Below are positions 1-8,415 of a DNA stretch of 64,000 nt, in pieces. The notes beneath the pieces are model-generated. The model was not told the origin of the DNA. It ran no database searches and saw only the letters and a list, made by a program, of their open reading frames with translations. The stretch covers positions 310,001 to 374,000 of the forward strand of contig NZ_AUHG01000012.1 in assembly GCF_000423065.1 (NCBI RefSeq). The letters are read 5' to 3'. This DNA comes from Christiangramia echinicola DSM 19838 (GTDB taxonomy: Bacteria > Bacteroidota > Bacteroidia > Flavobacteriales > Flavobacteriaceae). The stretch's first letter is position 1. The number at the start of each line of letters is the position of its first letter. The position numbers and the translations under genes are program-made.

Positions 1-1
1 C

Positions 2-1108
2 TTTTTGGCTAACAACATCTTGAGACAATATTTTGAAAGTGGGATACGCCTGGTCATTATAGATCTGGGAGGATCCTACACCAAATTTGCTAAACTATAT
101 CCGGGACAATATACTGTACTTCGCTATGAGAGTGGAAAGAGTCTAGGTATCAATCCTTTCTACATCAATAATAAAAATGATCTAAGCCCGGAACGTCTGG
201 AAGATTTGTCGGTATTCTTATTCGAATTATTTGCTTCTGATCTGAAAGTAACCAAAGCCCAGTCGGTTTCCATAAAAAAGATATTACGCCACTATTATAT
301 AAACACACCTGGGAATCATTCTTTGGATAGCTTTTATCACTTCATCGAAAGCAATCAAAAAGAGCTGTTGACCAAACTCAAAATCCATCCCGACTACTTC
401 AACATTACGAACTTCTTACATATCATGTCGGAGTATGTTGGCGATGGTCTATATAGTTTTCTATTTGAAGTCAGCAAAGATCAGACCTATAAAATCGAAG
501 ATAAACGTCTGATCGTTTTTGAACTGGATGAAGTAAAGGATAACAAGGAAATCCTTTCGGTGATGTTGAAGCTGATCAAGTCGGCTATACAAAGAACCAT
601 ATGGAAGAATCGTTCGGAAAAAGGAATTATCCTTTTTGATGAATTTGCCAAACAGCTAAAATTTGAAAACGTACTAGAGAGCGTAGAATTTTACTATCAG
701 GCTATTCGTAAACAGAACGGTGCTATCGGAATCATTTTACAATCGATCAACCAGCTTCCCAATAATTCCACTTCAGCGAGTATTCTGGAGAACACACAGG
801 TGATTTACAGCCTCCATAACGAAAAAGGATATGAAGAGCTGGTAAGACGTTTAAACCTCTCCAAACATGATCTTAACCAGTTAAAATCTATTAAGAACAA
901 CCTTACCGGATCCAGAAAATACACAGAGATCTTTATAAAGATTGGAAAACAAAGCAATGTATTCCGTCTCGAAGTACCCATGGAAGTTTATGCGGCATAT
1001 CTGACTGACGGGTCAGAAAATGACAGCATCATGGCGCTGTATGACCAACATAACTCCATGGAAAAAGCAATTACAGAATTTATTAATCCTAAAAACAGGA
1101 AATTATGA
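2..1108 (+). CDS. traG: TraG-type conjugation ATPase (VirB4 family), 3' part
   Basis: This is the C-terminal part of the ATPase that powers the Bacteroidetes type IV conjugation apparatus at the inner membrane. The reading frame is open at the window edge, and the first residues (FLANNILRQYF) fit the stretch just after a Walker A loop, so the P-loop is presumably just outside. A Walker B-like strand (IILFDEFAK) lies near residue 210 of the visible part, and a sensor-like ILQS segment near residue 244. The stop codon overlaps the next start (ATGA), which indicates one transcription unit with the TraI-like gene. The apparent TTG start at position 5 is only the first possible codon, not a real start. 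Confidence 0.85.
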   Translation, partial: FLANNILRQYFESGIRLVIIDLGGSYTKFAKLYPGQYTVLRYESGKSLGINPFYINNKNDLSPERLEDLSVFLFELFASDLKVTKAQSVSIKKILRHYYINTPGNHSLDSFYHFIESNQKELLTKLKIHPDYFNITNFLHIMSEYVGDGLYSFLFEVSKDQTYKIEDKRLIVFELDEVKDNKEILSVMLKLIKSAIQRTIWKNRSEKGIILFDEFAKQLKFENVLESVEFYYQAIRKQNGAIGIILQSINQLPNNSTSASILENTQVIYSLHNEKGYEELVRRLNLSKHDLNQLKSIKNNLTGSRKYTEIFIKIGKQSNVFRLEVPMEVYAAYLTDGSENDSIMALYDQHNSMEKAITEFINPKNRKL

Positions 1109-1686
1109 AAAAGCAAACTCTAACTTTGATTGTAGTAATGGCTATAGCCTTATTATTGCCTGCACGCGCTGCGTGCCAGGGAATGCCCGTTTATGATAAT
1201 ACCAATTTTATCAGTCTGGTAAAATCCCTTGTAGAATCAGCAAAACAGACAGCCAATCTGGTAAAGACGGTTAATTTTCTAAAAGCTCAAAAGGAGAATA
1301 TAGAAAAGGTCAATAGTGTCATCCAGGATCTGAAGGCTGTTCGGGAGATCGGAAGAAATAATCAGCGATTGATCAGCGTCATGCAGAATGACCTTCGAGA
1401 CATTCTGGATTCTCCGTATATCGAACCCGATGAAGTAACCAGGGTCACAGAATCCTTTGATGCCGTGGTAGAAAATTCCCTGGCAACCCTGGATTTTATC
1501 GATGAGATCTTATCCAGTGACCATTTAAAAATGAGTGATGCCGAGCGAGCCGAGGTATTAAAACAAAAAGAACTGGAAAGCCAGGAAATGGTGAATGATG
1601 TGCGCTTGAAAACCAGGCGTTATCAGGAAATCATCTCGTTCCGGAAGATGCAGGACAGGATCAATAACCGGGAAACTGCTTTTTAA
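1105..1686 (+). CDS. traI: TraI-like periplasmic conjugal transfer protein
   Basis: A 193-residue protein with an N-terminal signal peptide (hydrophobic stretch to about residue 22, ending ARAACQG) and a mostly helical, charged body with likely coiled-coil segments around residues 40-110. Size, position between TraG and a multi-spanning TraJ-like protein, and the overlapping start (ATGA with traG) fit the Bacteroidetes TraI (DUF4141-like) component, thought to be a VirB5-like periplasmic part of the mating channel. The stop overlaps the next start by one base (TAATG). Family assignment rests mainly on context and architecture. Confidence 0.7.
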   Translation: MKKQTLTLIVVMAIALLLPARAACQGMPVYDNTNFISLVKSLVESAKQTANLVKTVNFLKAQKENIEKVNSVIQDLKAVREIGRNNQRLISVMQNDLRDILDSPYIEPDEVTRVTESFDAVVENSLATLDFIDEILSSDHLKMSDAERAEVLKQKELESQEMVNDVRLKTRRYQEIISFRKMQDRINNRETAF

Positions 1687-2531
1687 TGACAGCTGGTGCC
1701 ATCATATCCGCAATAGGTCTTGAATATATTGATACTGTGTTCCAGACGATTCAGAGTAGTGAGTTCTCGCAATACACTATAGTAGGAATGAAAACCTTAG
1801 CTGTTTTATTTTTCCTGGTCAACATTCTGAAGAAATATAATGAGGGTGTAGCGGAAAAGGATGGATATACGTGGGGGCTTAGTCCTGGTGAACTAGCTAA
1901 GAACTTTGCCGTGGTATTGCTGGTTATTTTCTCTACTCAGATTTTAGGATTTTTCGATGGGATCCTGGTAGCCATAGAGAATCAATACCGTGAAACTGCT
2001 CCTGCCCTCCTCCCCTTACAAATGCAGGAGATCCCGATTGAAGAAGATGTATCCGCACTGGACGCGATGCGCAAAGCCATGGCCTTATTATATGAAGCAC
2101 TGGTCACTCCATTATATGGTTTTAAAACTTTTGCCTTTCTGATCAGCCTGTTTTTATGGATCCTGGATCTGTTCATTTATCCCCTTTTCCTTGCGGAGCG
2201 CTATTTTATCCTGGGAATCATGCAGGCTTTCTTCCCTTTGATCCTTAGTCTTTCGGTATTTGAGAAATTCCGTTCGATGGCCTATAGCTTTTTCAGATTA
2301 TATGCGGGAGTATATATGCTTGTTCCTGCTTTTTTTCTGGTCAATGTATTTATTAACGCGCTATATACGGAGATCAACACCAACTTCTGGCAGAACCTTT
2401 TCGGTACCGATTTCGGGAGTAATTTCTTTGCTCCGGTGGTGGAACTTGGATCAATTGGTTTTATCGTCTTTTTAAAATTCAAATTATACCGCCGCGCCAT
2501 CTCCTTTACCCTGAGATTATTTACCAGCTAA
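1686..2531 (+). CDS. traJ: TraJ-like inner-membrane conjugal transfer protein
   Basis: A 281-residue polytopic membrane protein with hydrophobic segments near residues 35-50, 73-95, 145-185, 190-205, 210-230 and 250-265. It follows the TraI-like gene with a one-base overlap and precedes TraK, the conserved position of TraJ in Bacteroidetes elements. TraJ is regarded as the VirB6-like inner-membrane channel component. No catalytic motif is expected. The product name follows from topology and gene order. Confidence 0.75.
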   Translation: MTAGAIISAIGLEYIDTVFQTIQSSEFSQYTIVGMKTLAVLFFLVNILKKYNEGVAEKDGYTWGLSPGELAKNFAVVLLVIFSTQILGFFDGILVAIENQYRETAPALLPLQMQEIPIEEDVSALDAMRKAMALLYEALVTPLYGFKTFAFLISLFLWILDLFIYPLFLAERYFILGIMQAFFPLILSLSVFEKFRSMAYSFFRLYAGVYMLVPAFFLVNVFINALYTEINTNFWQNLFGTDFGSNFFAPVVELGSIGFIVFLKFKLYRRAISFTLRLFTS

Positions 2532-2598
2532 AACCTTTGCCAGTTATGGAAAAGATAGATCAGAATAAGCAGATGTATAAACACTAAACACAAAAACT

Positions 2599-3213
2599 AT
2601 GAAAACTCCTTATAAAGATATTTATACCGTCTTAAAACTCAACCGATTTATTGTATTAGCAATTGTTATAAGCGCACAAATATTTAGTGCTTTTGCCCTC
2701 TGGGTCACCTTCACAACGAATAAAAAAGCGTTGAACTCTACTTTTGCCATTAACAATGACGGGAGTATTATTCCTTTAAAACTAGTCACCCAAAAAGAAA
2801 ATTTTCAGGTGGAAGCATTAGCACATTTAGACCTGTTCCACACTTACTTCTACAACATTCACGCCACCAATTATGAGAAAAACCTTGAAAAGGCATTATG
2901 GTTGGGTAATGGTTCTGTTGCCGATCTATATCGCCAGAAAAAAGCCGAAGGTGTTTATAATCGTCTGCTTCAATATTCATTGGTACAAAAGGTCATCAGT
3001 ATCGAATCGGACATCGAAGAAATGGATGATCATTATAGGTTTAGAACAACTACCGTTTTTGAAATCAACCGAGGCTCTATTGTAGACACTTATGAACTTA
3101 TTTCCACGGGAAAACTTATAACGGTAGACCGGCATTTTCCAAATAATCCTCATGGCCTCCTGATTACGGATTACTTTGAAAACAGTCTGAGAAAAATCGT
3201 TCCTGAATCTTAA
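2599..3213 (+). CDS. traK: TraK-like conjugal transfer protein
   Basis: A 204-residue protein with one N-terminal membrane segment (about residues 17-36) and a periplasmic domain. This is the bitopic layout of the Bacteroidetes TraK family, related to VirB8 scaffold proteins. It starts 67 bases after traJ and is followed within 8 bases by the TraM-like gene. A body beginning near residue 45 with mixed alpha/beta character fits the VirB8 fold. Identification is by order, size and topology. Confidence 0.75.
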   Translation: MKTPYKDIYTVLKLNRFIVLAIVISAQIFSAFALWVTFTTNKKALNSTFAINNDGSIIPLKLVTQKENFQVEALAHLDLFHTYFYNIHATNYEKNLEKALWLGNGSVADLYRQKKAEGVYNRLLQYSLVQKVISIESDIEEMDDHYRFRTTTVFEINRGSIVDTYELISTGKLITVDRHFPNNPHGLLITDYFENSLRKIVPES

Positions 3214-3221
3214 AACATATT

Positions 3222-4154
3222 ATGATGAAAATAGAAAAGAATAAGATCGTGGTTGGGAGTATCATCGCTATCACCATCATTTTTTTGATCTCTTATACGA
3301 TCATGATCACAGGTGATGATCAAGATGAGGACAAGAACCTAAAACAAACAACGGTTCCAGAGCTGCAGGAAGATCCACCTTCCTATGATTCGAAACTGGA
3401 TGCCATCAACGATTTAAAAGAGGTAAGGGAGACCAATGTCCCCAGTATTTATGATGAAAAACTGATGGATTCTCTGGGTTATTACGATGCAGAACTTCCC
3501 GAAAAGGAAAAACAGCACATCATCGATAGTATATATTTTTTGGGAGAAAGAAGGTATGCGGAAGTAAGTGCGGTGGCTGCCCGGTCTAAAAAATCAATTC
3601 CCAGGAAAATTCAAAGGACAGATACTTCAGCAATTCGGGAGGAAGTGAAGATCCAGGCTAAAGAGATGGGACTGGAGCACCAGCTTTTCTTTGCATCCAA
3701 TCCTAAATCAAACAACATTGCTGCTTCTGAAACTACCGATTCGGAAATTTTAGCTGTAGTCGATGGTACCCAGGTAGTCAGGTCTAATTCCCGGCTCCGT
3801 TTACGGCTATACCAGGATGCTACTATCAGCAATAAGCCGATCCCAAAGAATACCCCCATTTTTGGTTTTGTAAGCTTTCAGCCTAACCGGGTGCTTATCG
3901 AAATAGAGAATTTAAAACATCAACCAACCGCATTAAAAGCTTTTGATCTACAGGATGGAAGTGAAGGTATTTATGTGGAAAATAATTTTCGTGAGGAAGC
4001 CACTACCGAAGTCCTGGATGATCTTTTAGGAGAGATCAATATTCCCAGTGTGCCACAGGTAAGTGGTATAGGCCAGCTCTTAAAAACCAAAAATCGTAAT
4101 GTAAAAGTTACGGTCCTGAATAACTATAAACTCATATTAAAACCAGGTTTATAA
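3222..4154 (+). CDS. traM: TraM-like conjugative transposon protein
   Basis: A 310-residue protein with a single N-terminal transmembrane segment (about residues 10-28), a charged low-complexity linker and a C-terminal domain from about residue 165. The last third (SNSRLRLRLYQDATI, GFVSFQPNRVLIEIENL) resembles the VirB10-like domain of Bacteroidetes TraM. VirB10-type proteins span the envelope and link inner- and outer-membrane parts of the channel. It lies between TraK- and TraN-like genes as in other Bacteroidetes elements. No traL-like small gene is present between traK and traM. Confidence 0.78.
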   Translation: MMKIEKNKIVVGSIIAITIIFLISYTIMITGDDQDEDKNLKQTTVPELQEDPPSYDSKLDAINDLKEVRETNVPSIYDEKLMDSLGYYDAELPEKEKQHIIDSIYFLGERRYAEVSAVAARSKKSIPRKIQRTDTSAIREEVKIQAKEMGLEHQLFFASNPKSNNIAASETTDSEILAVVDGTQVVRSNSRLRLRLYQDATISNKPIPKNTPIFGFVSFQPNRVLIEIENLKHQPTALKAFDLQDGSEGIYVENNFREEATTEVLDDLLGEINIPSVPQVSGIGQLLKTKNRNVKVTVLNNYKLILKPGL

Positions 4155-4182
4155 ATTTCTGGTATAATTTAAACTCTTTGTC

Positions 4183-5010
4183 ATGAAAACATATCTTCTT
4201 ATTTCCGCGATCCTTTTAACAGGCATCCAACTTTATTCTCAAAAGGCAGAACGCTTGGACACGATTTTTGCCAATGAGCACAAAAACGTAGCTCTATTTT
4301 TTCCGCAACCTATCAGCCAGGGTATTACAGGTGCCAGTCATTTTGTTTTTAGCCATAATAGAGAAAGACAACAATATTTCGGTTTATTACAGGCTAAACC
4401 TGGGACTGAGAGTAATCTTCTGGTAATAGATGCTGGAGGTTCGGTGTACTCTTATATCCTTAAGTATAGGAAGGACCTCTCCAGATTAAACTATTTTATC
4501 CAGGGTACAGAACGTATAGGCACTGAAAAGCGTGATCTGCCAGCCCCTTTTAAGGATATAGAACCAAACCAGCTCGACAGAGAAACCCATTATCGAAATT
4601 TTTGTTTCTATCTACTGAATAAAAAGGAACGGATTGGTAGGGTAAAGAAAAGAAACCAGGGCATCATATTAAGTGTTGAAAATATAGTTTTTAACCAGAA
4701 CGAACTGTATTTTGTAATTCAGATTGAAAACCAATCCAGCCTGGATTATGATGTCAATTTTCTAAATCTTTCTGTGACTACCAGGCAAAAGGGAAAGAAA
4801 AAATCGATGCAATCACTTAAAAAAGACCCTGTATTCGCCTATAAAGCTCCTACGAAAATTAAAAAAGGTCACACTGCTCGATTGGTGTATGTATTTCCTA
4901 AGTTTTCTCTGAGTAACGACCGGCAGGTATTACTGGAGCTCAACGAAGGAAAGGGTGAAAGGGATGTGGTATTAAAAATTTCTCATCGATTTATAAATAA
5001 TCCTAATTGA
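4183..5010 (+). CDS. traN: TraN-like conjugative transposon protein
   Basis: A 275-residue secreted protein with a signal peptide (about 20 residues, ending LYSQ) and a beta-rich body. DUF4138/TraN proteins occupy this position after TraM and are viewed as VirB9-like periplasmic or outer-membrane partners of TraM. It begins 28 bases after traM and is the last + strand transfer gene visible. The next genes are convergent, so the usual traO, traP and traQ genes do not follow. Confidence 0.78.
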   Translation: MKTYLLISAILLTGIQLYSQKAERLDTIFANEHKNVALFFPQPISQGITGASHFVFSHNRERQQYFGLLQAKPGTESNLLVIDAGGSVYSYILKYRKDLSRLNYFIQGTERIGTEKRDLPAPFKDIEPNQLDRETHYRNFCFYLLNKKERIGRVKKRNQGIILSVENIVFNQNELYFVIQIENQSSLDYDVNFLNLSVTTRQKGKKKSMQSLKKDPVFAYKAPTKIKKGHTARLVYVFPKFSLSNDRQVLLELNEGKGERDVVLKISHRFINNPN

Positions 5011-5021
5011 AAACCAACTGA

Positions 5022-5048
5022 CTATCCGAAATCAGGATTTTCAGATAG
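5022..5048. terminator. Hairpin between convergent traN and abiEii
   Basis: CTATCCGAAA (5022-5031) pairs with TTTCAGATAG (5039-5048) with one mismatch and a 7-base loop. It lies where the + strand transfer operon meets the minus-strand AbiE operon and overlaps the abiEii stop. There is no strong U-tract on either side, so a bidirectional terminator is plausible but weakly supported. Confidence 0.4.
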
Positions 5049-6015
5049 ACCACTTTATATCTTTTAATCTTGATCCGATATTCCTCAAAGATTGCAATAC
5101 CTCTTTTTCGTCTGAAAGTTCTCCGGTTAGTAATTCCCTGAATTGACCATTATAAGTTGGGCTTAAACTTTCCCAAACCTTCTCGGTATTTTTAAAAAAC
5201 AAGGATTCTAACGGGTGTTTGGACAACCATTCTTTATCTGTGGGAATAGCTTTATCATCATCTTTCCCTACCTGCAAAAGCATTACTTCAAAATCATCTG
5301 ATTTTAGGAATAACGAAATTTTATACTCCTGCAGTAACTGGTGTAAATCGTAGGTATGTCGGATCTTATTTTTTAAATCCTCCAAAGGATTCTCCGTATA
5401 TGAAAATCTTATCAGGCTAATGATTTTTTCACAAAAGGTTCGTTCGATGCTTGCCGTTAAATTAAAAGGTTCAAGTTGATATTCTTTTATAAGGTCCGGA
5501 TTGTTTGTGGTCGCAATAAACTGTGTGATCATTGAGTGTACGCTGACTTTTTGCGACGGGTAAGATCTGTCTAAGCTGGAAACTTCCAAAACAATCTGGT
5601 CCCGAACCTGCCCATATATACCTTTTACCCCTACTTTATCATAACCGTACACCAACTTTCTAATTTTGCCTTTTTTATTTTCAAGGGGGTGATCAGGAAC
5701 AAGCTTCATTTCTGATTCCAACACACTGGTGACCTTCTTAAGTTTTCTTTTTAAAGAGTTATCCGTTTCTCCATCCTCTTTTATGACAACGAGATCTATA
5801 TCCTCGGAAAACCGTTGAATGATACCGTAACATTTAGACAGCGAAGTGCCTCCTTTGAATACGGTTATATCTTTGGAGTTGGGATCCTTAAAGATGATTT
5901 TAAGCGCAAAGGTCACCCAATAATCTTTTTCTATATAGATTTCAGAAATTCCGAAATGTTGGGCAGTGGCCACGATGGCACCTTCAAAAGCGGCTTTATA
6001 GTGATGTAATTTCAT
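5041..6015 (-). CDS. abiEii: AbiEii-type nucleotidyltransferase toxin
   Basis: The 324-residue protein carries the nucleotidyltransferase signature of AbiEii/AbiGii toxins: GGTSLSK (about residues 55-61) followed by SEDIDLVV (about 71-78), whose aspartates would bind metal. Conserved K and D residues appear later (RTFCEKIISL, YDLHQLL). AbiEii toxins act as the second half of a type IV toxin-antitoxin and abortive-infection system; related enzymes modify tRNA acceptor ends. The start overlaps the abiEi stop by one base (TAATG), so the two are translationally coupled. Its place between traN and the coupling protein suggests roles in ICE maintenance or phage defence, which is an inference. Confidence 0.88.
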   Translation of the reverse strand: MKLHHYKAAFEGAIVATAQHFGISEIYIEKDYWVTFALKIIFKDPNSKDITVFKGGTSLSKCYGIIQRFSEDIDLVVIKEDGETDNSLKRKLKKVTSVLESEMKLVPDHPLENKKGKIRKLVYGYDKVGVKGIYGQVRDQIVLEVSSLDRSYPSQKVSVHSMITQFIATTNNPDLIKEYQLEPFNLTASIERTFCEKIISLIRFSYTENPLEDLKNKIRHTYDLHQLLQEYKISLFLKSDDFEVMLLQVGKDDDKAIPTDKEWLSKHPLESLFFKNTEKVWESLSPTYNGQFRELLTGELSDEKEVLQSLRNIGSRLKDIKWSI

Positions 6016-6737
6016 TAAGAAATATTCCAGTTTGAGATCGTAGGTAAGATACTTTTGGATAAGCCAAATTTATAAGTACTCAGATAATTGATACTGTCTT
6101 TTAGTGATGTACTGAGAGAATTTAAAGAAAGAGCTTCAAGGATGGCACCTAACAGAGCTCTTACTTTTGGGGGATATGCTTTGGCAATAGCAATCAGTCT
6201 ATTTTTCTCTACATCAGTAAGCTCCTGAATTTTTTTCCTTAAAAAGGTGATTCCCCTTTTTTTATCCATATCCGGAATATTTTTAAAATCTTTTATAACG
6301 TCTAATAATTGAAGTAACGATACATTGTTTTCTTCAACGGGCACATACGCTTTTGCAGGTTTAATGACAAGATTACCTATTTTGGCTTTGATCTCTTTGT
6401 TACCTGCTACCCTTACCACATTCGATATTTGAGTAGTCAATCCCAGTTCATTGTATAGTCGCAATCCGGTAACGTATGCAATCTGTTTGTCCTTTTGAAA
6501 GAGATACAAGTCAAGTAGTGTAGTTTCTCTGGGCATTAATTCCCCAAAAGCAGTTTGTTTAGGTTTGTAATATACCCCATTTTTATATCTCCTGATTACA
6601 TCATCCTCAACTAATCGGCTTAATGCCTTTGCAGCAGCCAGGAATTCATTTGGAGGAATTCCAAGGGTATCATAGGTAAAAACCTCTCCTGAATCTAACT
6701 TATTAATTTTATTTTTAATGGATGCTGCAATATTCAT
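6015..6737 (-). CDS. abiEi: AbiEi-type antitoxin/autorepressor (DUF6088-like)
   Basis: The protein has an N-terminal winged-helix region (SIKNKI... GEVFTYDTLGI, then an alternative helix-turn-helix with RLVEDDVIRRYKNGVYYKP) and a larger C-terminal domain. This is the layout of AbiEi antitoxins, which repress their own promoter. A longer reading frame reaches 6800, but a consensus promoter (-7 box TATCTTTG at 6745-6752) lies inside that extension, only 7 bases upstream of the ATG at 6735-6737. I therefore take 6737 as the start; the transcript would be almost leaderless. The stop overlaps abiEii. Confidence 0.85.
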   Translation of the reverse strand: MNIAASIKNKINKLDSGEVFTYDTLGIPPNEFLAAAKALSRLVEDDVIRRYKNGVYYKPKQTAFGELMPRETTLLDLYLFQKDKQIAYVTGLRLYNELGLTTQISNVVRVAGNKEIKAKIGNLVIKPAKAYVPVEENNVSLLQLLDVIKDFKNIPDMDKKRGITFLRKKIQELTDVEKNRLIAIAKAYPPKVRALLGAILEALSLNSLSTSLKDSINYLSTYKFGLSKSILPTISNWNIS

Positions 6738-6744
6738 AGTACAG

Positions 6745-6776
6745 CAAAGATAATCTTTAAACTGAATTATGTCAAG
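6745..6776 (-). promoter_or_regulatory. Promoter of the abiE operon
   Basis: On the minus strand TTG (6775-6773) is followed after 20 bases by TATCTTTG (6752-6745), matching the Bacteroidetes sigma consensus (TTG, 19-21 bases, TAnnTTTG). It lies just 7 bases upstream of the proposed abiEi ATG and decides that start. Confidence 0.75.
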
Positions 6777-6799
6777 TTTTTTCTGGTTTTTACTTGACA
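6770..6799. promoter_or_regulatory. Inverted-repeat operator, probable AbiEi site
   Basis: TGTCAAGT (6770-6777) and ACTTGACA (6792-6799) form a perfect 8-bp inverted repeat with a 14-base spacer, so half-site centres are 22 bases apart (two helical turns). The promoter-proximal arm contains the -33 TTG. AbiEi antitoxins are known to bind inverted repeats at their own promoter, so this is a strong operator candidate. Confidence 0.7.
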
Positions 6800-6815
6800 A
6801 ATATTTTTATTGTAA

Positions 6816-8396
6816 TTATTTAAAAATTGATTTAGCTTCCTGATAAATTCTTTCGAAATTCATTTCCAAATCGGTTGAAGAGAACTCTTTAGCTGCTCCA
6901 GGAAGCTCTCTTAAAATCTTTTGTAATTTAAACTGTACTTTTTTGTCCTTACCATCAGCATAGGTAATAAACTCACCCTGTTTCAATCGAAAGAAAACAT
7001 CTGCTCTAATTTTCGGAATTTCATTTTCCCCGGTAATCACTCGTGTATCAAAATTTAGATTATGGCCGCTGCTCACACTCTTAGTAGGATCCTTTATAAT
7101 CTCAAAGAAACGTTCATAATATTTAGCAGTATCAGGATCATTTACCTTCCCAAAGAACTGGTAAGATAGATTGCTTAGAATAGCCTTACTAGCTTTATCC
7201 CCATACATCATATCATTCTGGATCTTATCCTGCATCACATATACGGTGGCAATATCATAACTTCTTAAAGTAGCTGGAATGCGGTGCATATTCAGTAAGC
7301 GTAAGGTAGGTGCTTCTTCCATCAATAGAAATGACGGATTGGAATTACGTACACTCATTTGTTTGGTAATGGTATGGATGATGGCTGCAATTACCGCAGA
7401 ATAGGAAGATTCAAATTTAGGGTTATTCACAACGGAAATTACTGCGGGGTTTTCGGGATTATTTATATTTAAAGGAACGTCATCTGCTGAGAGGGCCATA
7501 AAGATACTTTGGGTACTGATTCGTTTTAAGGCATTGGCCAGGGTACTCTTAACACCTGCAGTTTGTCTTTCCGAATCTTTACCGCTAATAAAGGCATCTG
7601 CCATCGCCCTGGAGGTCCTGTTCGAGTCCAGGAAAGCTATAAGACTCTCAGTATCCAGAAACTGGTAAATCGCTATTAAATGGGGCAATGTACAATATTG
7701 TGGATAGGATGTTTTCAATTTCCAGATCATCCCTCCTATTAAACCTTCTGCAGCATCATTAAAGAATTTTGTGGTTCCGCTTGTGCCTGATTCCTTTTGC
7801 TCTAATAGATTCTCAATGAGAACTCTGGAAATTTCATTGACGCTCTCTTCATTTTCCAGATAGCGGGGTGCAATCGGATTGACCCGGTGGATAATCTTAT
7901 CAAAGGAGATGATCTTAAAAGGAATATCTGAATCCTTAAAAAGCGGATAAGCCATTTCGGTAAGTTCAAAATCCTTGTAATCATGAATCACCCCACAGAA
8001 ATTGTACTGCTGAAAATGCTTTAGAAAACCATAGACCACACTTTCCGTTTTTCCACTACCGGCAGACCCGATAATCGACGCACCGCGTTTGATGTTAGCA
8101 ATTTTAAAGTCTTTGCCACTGGTTTTAAAATTTACCTGGTACTTCCTGGCAACCTTACCCTTTATTTCAGTGGAATGACAAAAAACATAGAAAACCGTAT
8201 TGATTAGTAATAAGGGGCAACCCACAAACAGTAGGCCTTCTATAATCAGCTGGGGATAAAAGTAGAAAAGAATAAACCCTATTAGCAAAAGGGAATTGAT
8301 CAAAAATGCATATCTGGAAATACGGTATAAACCGTAGAAAAGCAGACTACAAAAAATGACGATTATGGTGGTATTTACAATGTTGAATTCTTCCAT
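6816..8396 (-). CDS. VirD4-family coupling protein (T4CP, TraG/MobC-like)
   Basis: A 526-residue protein with N-terminal membrane helices (about residues 8-25, 30-50, 55-73), a Walker A motif GSAGSGKTES near residue 110 and a Walker B-like strand FLLMEEAPT near residue 358. Coupling proteins bring the relaxase-DNA complex to the conjugation channel and pump the strand. The short two- to three-helix N terminus and the FKTSGKDFKIANIKRGA lead-in are typical of Bacteroidetes coupling proteins next to MobB-type relaxases. It lies 19 bases downstream of the relaxase gene on the same strand. Bacteroidetes nomenclature varies (MobC, TraG), so no symbol is given. Confidence 0.88.
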   Translation of the reverse strand: MEEFNIVNTTIIVIFCSLLFYGLYRISRYAFLINSLLLIGFILFYFYPQLIIEGLLFVGCPLLLINTVFYVFCHSTEIKGKVARKYQVNFKTSGKDFKIANIKRGASIIGSAGSGKTESVVYGFLKHFQQYNFCGVIHDYKDFELTEMAYPLFKDSDIPFKIISFDKIIHRVNPIAPRYLENEESVNEISRVLIENLLEQKESGTSGTTKFFNDAAEGLIGGMIWKLKTSYPQYCTLPHLIAIYQFLDTESLIAFLDSNRTSRAMADAFISGKDSERQTAGVKSTLANALKRISTQSIFMALSADDVPLNINNPENPAVISVVNNPKFESSYSAVIAAIIHTITKQMSVRNSNPSFLLMEEAPTLRLLNMHRIPATLRSYDIATVYVMQDKIQNDMMYGDKASKAILSNLSYQFFGKVNDPDTAKYYERFFEIIKDPTKSVSSGHNLNFDTRVITGENEIPKIRADVFFRLKQGEFITYADGKDKKVQFKLQKILRELPGAAKEFSSTDLEMNFERIYQEAKSIFK

Positions 8397-8415
8397 ATCA
8401 TTTATATTATTTCAT

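Noticed and set aside
4501-4512. Further copy of the integrase repeat motif GGTACAGAA within traN
   Set aside because: The match is partial, single and inside a coding region.
6738-6800. Longer abiEi start at 6800
   Set aside because: The operon promoter and its operator lie within this extension, and the shorter start matches the family N terminus.
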